From: Trichobilharzia regenti
Lineage: Eukaryota; Platyhelminthes; Trematoda; Strigeidida; Schistosomatidae
Reading direction: 5' to 3'
Length of the DNA: 64,000 nt
NCBI GenBank assembly: GCA_944472135.2
Contig: OX235264.1
Span: 82,160,319 to 82,224,318 of the forward strand
Shown here in pieces: positions 56,078-64,000 of this stretch (position 1 is the stretch's first letter; the number at the start of each line of letters is the position of its first letter). The notes below the pieces were generated by a model. It searched no databases. It had not been told where the DNA came from and worked only from the letters and a program-made list of their open reading frames with translations. A program made the position numbers and the translations under genes.

Positions 56078-57784
56078 ATTCTGACTTGTACTACTCAGCA
56101 CTGAACGTTGTATGCATGACTTTTTGACAGTTAAATCTGAGTCTTCCTCATTTGAAAATTGTGAAAAATTATCCTTTGGTTTATTTTCTTTTTGTAATAA
56201 GTGGATAAAATTTTCAGGTCTAGTTAAATTCAATCTGTTGTTACATTTGTTGTTAACTCCATTGAATTGATTTATTTTAAGGTCATCTTTCCTTGACTGG
56301 TGAGAGTTTAGAAATCTAATTTGTTTTTGATGATAATTATGTTTATTGTTTCTTGATTTTTGTCTTAATAACGCATAATGTGCTATTTTATCATATTTTG
56401 CTTTATTTTCAGCCTCTTTTATTGCTTTAATAAGTAGAGCTTCTTTCATTGCTTGCTGATCACATAAATAATGATAGTGTCGAATCACTTCTGGATTCGG
56501 TTCAGGCAGGTAGAATTTATCCTTGTACTGTGGTGATTCTGCTATTGTTGTCATCTTTGTTCGTATACAATTTACATCAGTACAATTCAATGGTTCCCAC
56601 CAACATAATGATGAACTTGTAGACTTAGCAATCTGTGGAATAGGCGTTTTATTATTTCCAGTGTTATTTAACCTTAATGATGGATCTCGTTTCCTTATTC
56701 GGTCATGTGTAGATGAGGATTTCAACTTGGGGCTTAGTGGCAAATGTAAACGTGGTATATTCGGTTTGATTTTTTGTTTTGAGTAAGTTATGTAGTTTTC
56801 ATTATTAGAGCTAGTGCTGGATGTTTCCAAAGAATTTTTGTCATGATGAGATAAATCTATAGACATGTTATCCGTATCTCTGATTCTATTCAGTAATGGG
56901 TTGTAATTATTTGTAAGAGTTTTAATATCAGAAGATTTCAGTATACGCGTACATGCTGTAGAAGGTACATATATTGGTAATGGTGAACTAAATGGTTTCA
57001 GCTTTTCTTCTATATCAATTGTGTTTATAATTGTTGGCGAATCTTGTCTGTATGTCAACATTCTACAAGTTGCTGGACACTCATTGACGGGATTCAAAAT
57101 AGTTTCTTTGGATAAATCATTTGAGTTATATTCTATCATAGTGGATGAAACAGTTGGTGGTGACGGAGATACTTCTCTTAAATAAATCGGTTTATTTGTA
57201 TTTGTATGGCAATATAATGGGGTGCAGATACTACTTTTCGTTGCCGCTGCCTCTGTACTTGACTTCCATTGACAATCTGTTTGACGTGGAGTATCCGGTG
57301 TAGCTGAACCGACTCCAATACCTCTAAAATCATTCAAAACATTGGAACGAAAATCAAATTCTATTGAGTATTGTTCAGTTAGTTTTCTCTCAGATGATGT
57401 CAGTTCATTATTTAAATCTTCAGTTGGAGTTATTTTATAGTCTTCCTTAGTAGTATTTGGAGTTTGTATATCCTCATTTGTAACAGATGTTTGATTTGTT
57501 GGAGAAATAAGGCATGAGTCAGCACACTCGTCTAAATCATTATCTTTCTTGGGACAAGATGATTCAATAGGCGATAACAATTGTGGTGTTGGTAATGTTA
57601 AAGATTGTGGTGCCAGTTCATACTTATTCCGTTCGACTACAGGTGATTCATATGCAATCATACATCTAGCACGTGTTAAAATGTCTGTGACTAAATCACG
57701 AGAAATTCTTTCAAGATTATTTTCAAATTCTAATACATCTTGATTATTTCCGTCTTCATGCATTGAAAAACTTGTCATTTTCAT
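56078..57784 (-). CDS. First recognised coding exon, 569 codons; putative PKA-anchoring N-terminus
   Basis: I start at the ATG at 57784. It lies just after a plausible acceptor (CTGTAG at 57795-57790, with a pyrimidine-rich stretch upstream), whereas the open frame further upstream is AT-rich and hydrophobic. The exon ends at a donor (AAT|GTAAGT) in phase 0. Residues 17-40 form an amphipathic helix. Residues 28-39 (S-RD-LV-TD-IL-TR-A) fit the published PKA RII-binding pattern at every constrained position. The middle is disordered, rich in Ser/Thr-Pro. Residues 380-383 read TPIP between lysines, like the short TxIP motif that binds EB microtubule-end proteins. Residues about 442-478 form a charged helix. 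No enzyme domain is visible. Function is inferred from short motifs only. The exon itself is well supported by its length and strong donor; the start could be further upstream. Confidence 0.72.
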
Positions 57785-57790
57785 TCTTTC

Positions 57791-58140
57791 TACAGTATAT
57801 AGTGTAGAATAGAGAGACCACAAAACTGAGTGGATCATAGTAATTAACAGACTTTTATAGATTTCATAATAAAACAAAAAATTTAAACATTGTACGGCAA
57901 ATGCCATCAAAAAAAAAAAATTATAACTTTCAGTCAGTTGTCATGACGATATTTAACTGATTTTAACTTCGTTTACATTACCAACTGATATTAGCTGGAA
58001 AATCACTTAAAGTCATCGAATATGTTGCTTTAGTTTTAATCACCTAAAAAGTTCAAAATAATTTTGAGAAAAAACTCTAACTTATGTATTTTAAATAGTC
58101 TGAAATTCTACAAATATGACTACTACACACATTATGCTAT
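57791..58140. other. Sequence upstream of the first recognised coding exon
   Basis: Contains a 13-14 base A run at about 57907-57920. If the acceptor at 57790 is used, an untranslated first exon and promoter must lie farther right. No promoter recognised. Confidence 0.35.
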
Positions 58141-61095
58141 AGTACAGTAAGCAAACGAGATGAAAAGATACGGAATTCAAGTACTGGGAATATGTGAAAA
58201 CAGATGGAACGGGAATGGACTCACCAAATTGTCAACGGGTGAGTCAGTGATCTACTCCGGCCACCCAGAAGATAACTACACACACACACACCGAGGGCGT
58301 GGCTATCATGATGTCACCAACGGCAACGAAAGCCCTGGTGCAATGGGAGGCAATTTCGTCCAGGATAATGACTGCCAGATTCAACTCCAAAGAAAGGAAA
58401 GTGTCAATTATACAATGCTATGCACCCACAAACAACGCAGACCTCGAAAAGAAAGAAGAAATCTACAGACAACTACAGGCAACAATGAACAATACTCCAG
58501 CTGGCGACATTAAAATACCAATGGGAGACATGAACGCCAAACTGGGACCAGACAACACTGGAAGAGAACTCATTATGGGTAGAGAAGCTCTCGGAGACAT
58601 GAATGAAAATGTAGAACTCTTCCTCGAAATCTGCGCCTTCAATGAACTAGTGATTGGTGGCAGCGTATATAAACACAAAGATATCCACAAAGCTACATGG
58701 GTGTCACCTGACGGGCAAACCAAATTGACTTCATCTTATTGCTGTTCAAGGAAGTGGAGGCGCAGCCTACTCGAAACAAAAGTAAGAAGAGGAGCAGACG
58801 TTGGCTCAGACCACTATCTCGTACAAGGGACAATCCAAATCAAATTAAAAGCTTTCAGGGAAACAGGAGCTGCGAATAGACCACAAGCCAAGTTCAACAC
58901 TCAAAAACTGAAGGACCAAGATGCAAAGGACATCTTCATTGCAAGCATAAAGGACAAGGCCGAGATACAAATCAATACCAGTGAAAAGGTCAGCGTCAAA
59001 AAGCACTGGAACAACATGAAAACGGTGTGGAGTCAAACCTGCATGGAAGTTCTGGGCAGAAAGAAGAGACAGGACAAACAGTGGCTCACTACGGACACTT
59101 GGAAACTAATAGAAGAGAGAAGGATAGTGAAACAAAAATTATCCAGTGCACTGAAGAGCAACAAAAACAGAAGCTGAATGCAAGCTACAACACGCTGAAA
59201 AAAAGAGTGAAGAAGAGTGCCAGGGAAGACAAAAGAAAATATTATGAAGCCATGTCAACTCAAGCAGAACAAGCTGCAGGCAAAGGAGACCTCGCCACAC
59301 TCTACCAAACAACTAGGCACCTATCGGGAAAAAGTTCGACACAGACTAAGCCAGTAAAGGATGACAATGGAAAGTCAATCACCAAAGAGGTGGAACAAAG
59401 AAAACACTGAACTGAACACTTCAAGAGACTTCTAAATCGACCGCCACCTACAACGCGCCCAACAATACCAACAACGGAATCAGAACTACCAGTGAACATC
59501 GAAACCCCCAACGAAATCAGAAGTTCTGAATGCAATCAAGATGCTGAAACCTGAGAAAGCAGCAGGACCAGATGGAATCCCAGCAGAAGCTTTGAAAATA
59601 GACCCAGAGACAACAGCGGAGTTGATGACGCCATCACTGGAGAAGGTGTGGAAAGAGGGCAAAGTACCCGAGGATTGGAAGAAAGGACACTTATTCAAAC
59701 TACCAAAGAAAGGAGACTTAAGTCAATGCAAAAGCTGGCGCGGAATTATGCTCCTGTCCATTCCAAGCAAAATACTAAGCCGCATCATCCTGGAGAGAAT
59801 CAAACAAGCCAACCTGGATGAAAAACTTCGACCGGAACAAGCTGCATTCAGGATAAACAAGTCATGTATTGATGAAATCGCCACTCTACGGATCATCATT
59901 GAACAAAGCTTAGAACGGCAGTCACCTCTCTATCTCAACTTCAGCGACTTTGAAAAGGCCTTCGAAAGCGTCAATCGAGAGGTCATTTGGCAACTACTTC
60001 GCTACTAGGGAGTCCCATCGACAATTATACATCTCATCCAACAGTTATACGACAATGCTGCATGCCAAGTAATCCACAACGGGAAACTTACGGAATCCTT
60101 CGAAGTGAGGACGGGAGTGATGCAAGGCTGTCTACTATCGCCAATAATCTTCCTGATTGCAGTAGATTGGATAATGCGACAGACAACGAGCAATGAGGGA
60201 ACAGGCATAAAATAGACTCACACAAAAAACTTGGAGGATCTGGACTTCGCCGATGATATATGTCTGATTTCTCACAAACTGGAAGATATGCGAGTTATAA
60301 GCAACATGTTGGCAGAAGAAGCATCCACAGAAGATAAGACTTCAGGTGAACATAGATAAAACAGAGGTGATGAATATTCCTGACCAACACCAACAGCAAC
60401 AACAACAACAGACAACAATCAGCCAGCATGAATGGAAGGAACCTGAAAGAAACAACCTCCTTTACCTACCGACATGGGAAGCATCGTTTCAACTACAGGC
60501 GGAACTGACGAGGATATCAAAGCCAGAATCGGCAAAGCAAGGCAAGCTTTCATTACTCTTGTGTCTGTGTGGAGGTCAACAGCACTCGGAATCAAAAATT
60601 AGATCCCGATTTTCAACTCTAATATGAAGTCAGTCAGTGCTACTATACGGATCAGAGACTTGGGGAGTCATAAAGAGCACCTCAAACAAACTACAGACGT
60701 TCATTAACAGTTATCTTCGCTCAATAGTCAAGATTAGATGGTCAGAAAAGATCAGCAACAAAGATCTCTGGCAATGAGCGAACCAACCAGGAACCGATTG
60801 TCAAACAAATAGACAGAAAGAAATGGAGATGAATTGGCTGACCGTACTCTGAGGAAACCATCAAGTGACTTCACTAGACAAGCCATTGCTCGAGTGGATT
60901 CCGAAAGGGAAGCGGGCAGCGAGTCGGTCATCAGTGTGAGGGTGACTTGGAGGAGGTCATGTGAAGAGGAGATGAAAGCATGTGGGCAGACTTGGAGAGG
61001 GGTGAAAAAGTTGGCAGAAAACAGAAGGCAATGGAGGTGCGCAGCTGAAGCCCTATGTTTCTCTAGGTATTAAAGGATATAATAAATAAATAATA
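58141..61095 (+). mobile_element. RTE family A LINE, near-complete but inactive (copy 2)
   Basis: Starts further 5' than copy 1: K-R-Y-G-I-Q-V-L-G-I-C-E-N-R-W-N-G at 58161 is the opening of the endonuclease. The frame breaks at a CA repeat (58276-58289) and resumes at T-E-G-V-A-I-M-M-S. G-D-M-N-A-K-L-G carries the catalytic Asn that copy 1 has lost. Reverse transcriptase starts near K-A-A-G-P-D-G (59550). Lesions: TGA at 59408, frameshift near 59520, TAG after L-L-R-Y at 60006, TAG near 60214, and the shared frameshift near 60340. FADD is followed by I-C-L-I-S. Ends with TCTAGGTATTAAAGGATATA and AATAAATAAATAATAA. High similarity to copy 1. Confidence 0.92.
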
Positions 61096-61800
61096 ACAGT
61101 AAGCAGCTAATAGATGACTGGAAACTCTTCGTGTATACTACAAAGCGGTGTAAGCTACACATATGGATCAGTCATAATAGAAAACTAGTCTAAATTAACG
61201 GATTAAAGAATGAGTTGTTAAATTGAATAGATTTTTATCTCAGTTAATCAAACGCTTACATACCTAAGATGAAATTTTGTACTGAGCGAATAGTAATGCA
61301 TAACACTTAACTTGACTTTAGTGACCTTGATGTCTGCAAACTACGGTTAAAGGTAAATACCTGTATTCTGCAGCGAAAATGAAATATTTTCTCTCTTGTG
61401 ATTACTGAACATCTCCAGACATCGCATTACACAGCTTTAAGTTATTTTTTTTTCAAATTTCACCTGGTTAACGAGACTTTAACTGGTTACAACGATGAAT
61501 TAACCTAACTATTTAGTCACCATACATAGAAGTAAAGTTAATTTAAACATGTTTATTCAATAAAACATTCACTGATATAGTATCATTTACGAAATGGCAT
61601 TCCATACACTTATGTTTTCATTAGTGTAGACACAGCTTTCTATACCGTCTTTTTTTCCTATGCTTTCTCTTTAGCCTGTATAGTTCGATTACTCCTTATT
61701 TGTTGTGGTAAGAAAATTTCTCATTCTCTACAAATTTTTTCTGGATTATTTTGTAGCGAACATCAAGTATTAATTAGACCAACAGTCAATAAAAATTGTT
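61096..61800. other. Flanking sequence, nothing recognised
   Basis: No exon or repeat signal. Confidence 0.35.
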
Positions 61801-61804
61801 TATT

Positions 61805-62003
61805 TGGATGGAGGATTTCATCATGAGCTGATATCAGTTAGAGGACCATTGGAAAACCTGGGAGTACTCGACATCTGTTTCATCCTCTCGGTTTAAGACT
61901 CTTCAGTAGTACGCACCCAACCCAACTCGGTTCGAGACCAGGACCTTCTAGTTACAAGGCTAGCGAGCGCGTAGACCATCAAGTCAATAGAACCCTGAAT
62001 AGG
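61805..62003 (-). mobile_element. SINE-C copy
   Basis: Minus copy: GGATTTCATCATGAGCTGAT, GGACCATTGGAAAACCTGGG, CGGTTCGAGACC (B-box complement) and ACAAGGCTAGCGAGCGCGTA, ending in TGAATAGGGCCACTCG, which jumps directly to the upstream extension. Confidence 0.75.
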
Positions 62004-63227
62004 GCCACTCGTAAAGTGTTATCTAAAAAGAATAATCACTGCTGTTATTTAAGCGGGATTATTTCTGTTTTTCGTACAAGTACTGTATCATACATCACAT
62101 GGATTTTGTTATGTCAGATAGTAATACGATATGCGGCAAAGTACCAAGAAACTCACACTGGCTATACAAATAAGTCTTCATTCCGAAAATTATTTCAGAG
62201 ACCAGTTTCAACGTTCATAAACAAATAAGAAATGTAAAAGACATAAGGGAAACACTTCTATTAGTAATGAGCACAAAAGTTGTTCTTATAAAATTAAATG
62301 AGTTGTTTGTACCTTATTTCCTCTATACCTACTACCAAACTAAGTAGTTTTTAGATTTTAAGACTTCAAAATTACTAATCAATTCATTATACATTCGGCA
62401 GTTGAATTTCACTCTACATTTTGAAATGTTAGCCAATGAAACTGATGTTTCCTAAAACGGTACTTAGATTAATTCGCTCGCAAATATCTTTTATAATTTA
62501 GTTTAACAAACTAATTAAAAACCTAGTTGCTATTTCAGGGTTACCACACTAATGGCCATTTAAATAAGTGTATTGTTGTTTTGTGAATTGTTTTATTCCA
62601 ACAGTGGTGTGAACACATGTTCAGTAATTTTGCTCGAAATTATTACCAATAACAAAACTTGTCATTGTGTGTAAACTATTGAAATATAATTATACTTTAT
62701 TTGATCTAATCCACAATGCTCAAACTTTTTTACTGATATCAATTATGCAGTACCATTTAAATTCTTATGAAAGAATTTAAGAATTGTTGACATAACTAGC
62801 AGAAACACTGTCATTTCGAGTGGTATTAGCAAAATTTTTAATCTGTCTTTTTCCACTCACGTTTATAGTTTCAAATTTTTTGTGGTGTAAGTCATCTTGG
62901 ACTTCCTGTAGAAAAAACTTTTCAAAGTAACTGTATAATTATGAAATAAAACACACCTAATGGAAATACACCATTAAATTGACTTGCAAATGTTTTTTTT
63001 TTTGAGTTATCAGACTTCAAGTGAACTACTACTACTACTATATGGGTATTCATTTTCTTTCTCTTTGGGACATCAGAAGTAACTGTCAAAAATATGTGAA
63101 GCGAAAATTATCTGTGGAAAATAAAATTTACTTAAGCGCTCCCTTTCTCATATTTTTATGGTAAATGTATGCCATGATTATTTTGGGCTTTGGTCATTTT
63201 TGTACACATATATTGGTGAAAGACTAT
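62004..63227. other. Flanking sequence, nothing recognised
   Basis: About 1.2 kb of AT-rich DNA with no supported feature. Confidence 0.35.
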
Positions 63228-63241
63228 TTATTAAATTTGTG

Positions 63242-63461
63242 CCTAATTTGTGCGTCCAAAAGAAGTTAGTTCAGACGCTGTCCCTACCTTGGCCATCTAG
63301 GTTTGAATGATTCTCAATTTTCGTGAAAATTTCCTAATTTTAGTTGATATTCTATTCGCTATTATATCTTTATTACTATTATAATTTAAGTATTTTTTGT
63401 GAACTGTAATTGCATTGATCTTGCTTTACAAATCGATATTATTTAAAAAACACCAATATTG
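63242..63461 (+). mobile_element. PLE-1 3' end with target duplication
   Basis: Matches 21820-22045 closely (GCCTAATTTGTGCGTCC, the L-S-L-P-W-P coding end and the 3' UTR to CACCAATATTG). It is flanked by TTATTAAATTTGTG at 63228-63241 and 63462-63475. Because the element itself may end in TTATTAA, the true duplication may be 7-14 bp. It shows that PLE-1 integrates with its 3' end here and without arms. Confidence 0.82.
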
Positions 63462-63714
63462 TTATTAAATTTGTGTATTAAAATCGCATTCAACAGTCAA
63501 AAGATCTTATTTATCTGATATGTCAATTTCCCTGAAACAATTCCATCTTAGTTTCGTTTTGACTCCACACTTATTTTCCGTTTATTTATCTACTTATTTA
63601 TTTATTTCTTAATTTCATACCATATCTGAATGGTCTTTCATAATGCATAAAATCAACACAAATATTAGTAAATCTTATCACTTATGAAAACTTAGAGTGT
63701 GTACTTTGATGCCC

Positions 63715-64000
63715 CAGAACAGTAGGGCATAGGGTGAGCAAGTGAGGTTAGGCGTCCAGTATTAGGTAAGGAATGGAAATGGATCGACGAGGTTGTGAAG
63801 TTACAAAGACTGAAATGGTTAGGACATGTGTTACTTATGCCTAGCCATCGCCTTCCTCGATGGGCAATGTTAGCTGACATAGGGTCAGGTTGGAAATCAG
63901 CCAGTGGTGGTCAAACCAAAACATGGCATCAGTCAACGAAATCTACAATAGTTAGATTAAGCCACGTAGGAAGGTGTAGACTGGCTTCCTGGCTGAGATC
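63715..64000 (+). mobile_element. LINE family D fragment, running off the window
   Basis: Plus-strand sequence matching the C-terminal part of LINE-D in opposite orientation: GAGGTTAGGCGTCCAGT, GACGAGGTTGTGAAG, GGTTAGGACATGTGTTAC and AAGCCACGTAGGAAGGTGTAG. 5' truncated and diverged from the 41-44 kb copy. Its 3' end is outside the window. Confidence 0.82.

Larger units (their letters stand above)
492..57784 (-). other. Host gene span: seven-exon minus-strand gene, 3' end beyond the window
   Basis: Seven minus-strand open blocks each end in a consensus donor, six are preceded by a usable acceptor, and their phases match in order: 0/0, 0/0, 0/0, 0/2, 1/2, 1/0 and 0/0 (entering/leaving). Together they give about 1,450-1,475 codons with no stop at the joins. 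Introns are about 28.9, 10.9, 4.3, 4.4, 2.9 and 1.5 kb in transcript order. The protein is low-complexity (Ser, Asn, Lys, Arg) with a short amphipathic helix at the N-terminus and coiled-coil-like segments near the visible end. I do not recognise the family. A further phase-0 exon in the longest intron cannot be excluded, and at least one more exon must lie left of base 492. Separate genes are possible but less likely given the phase agreement. Confidence 0.7.

Overview
The window is AT-rich, repeat-dense invertebrate DNA. It is best explained as part of the nuclear genome of a blood fluke (Schistosoma or a close relative). The strongest clue is a family of tRNA-derived SINEs that carry hammerhead-ribozyme sequence, matching the known schistosome Sm-alpha SINE architecture. 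These sit among RTE-type LINEs, Penelope-like elements (PLEs), and short exons separated by kilobase-scale introns. The species cannot be fixed from the sequence.

One host gene appears to span nearly the whole window on the minus strand. Seven exons can be chained by splice sites and reading phase, in transcript order: 57784-56078, about 27218-25827, 14969-14616, 10305-10160, 5723-5589, 2671-2497 and 1004-492. The frame stays open across the joins, giving about 1,450-1,475 codons, and it leaves the window through a good donor site. The protein is not one I recognise. It is Ser/Asn/Lys-rich and largely disordered, with coiled-coil stretches near the visible C-terminal end. Its N-terminal helix matches the published consensus for binding the regulatory subunit of protein kinase A (PKA), so a candidate A-kinase anchoring protein is an inference worth testing. 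The first intron is about 29 kb.

Everything else is intron or flank filled with mobile DNA. (1) RTE-type LINE family A: near-full-length copies at 17.5-20.3 kb and 58.1-61.1 kb, plus 3' fragments at 5.1 and 7.3-8.1 kb; all are inactivated. (2) RTE-type family B: 3' fragments at 13.5-14.4, 27.9-28.7 and 44.1-44.7 kb. Older RTE remnants lie at 3.4-4.4, 8.5-8.8 and 36.6-38.0 kb. (3) A third LINE (family D) at 41.0-44.05 kb has a 934-codon open frame holding endonuclease and reverse transcriptase but lacks its 5' end; a second copy runs off the right edge. (4) A fourth LINE lineage (family C) occurs at 12.3-13.1 and 47.4-48.7 kb. (5) PLE fragments with GIY-YIG endonuclease sequence lie at 17.1, 21.6, 23.5 and 46.2 kb. 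Two are flanked by long inverted arms, and one pair of arms contains a hammerhead-like core. (6) Four tRNA-derived SINE families are present in many copies, one with an 11-bp target duplication.

The elements look interdependent. One SINE family ends in the same 3' tail as the RTE LINEs, suggesting LINE-driven SINE mobilisation. Several SINE loci are head-to-head inverted pairs. Oppositely oriented repeats also bracket host exons, which could influence pre-mRNA folding. No bacterial features, rRNA genes or convincing functional tRNA genes were seen.
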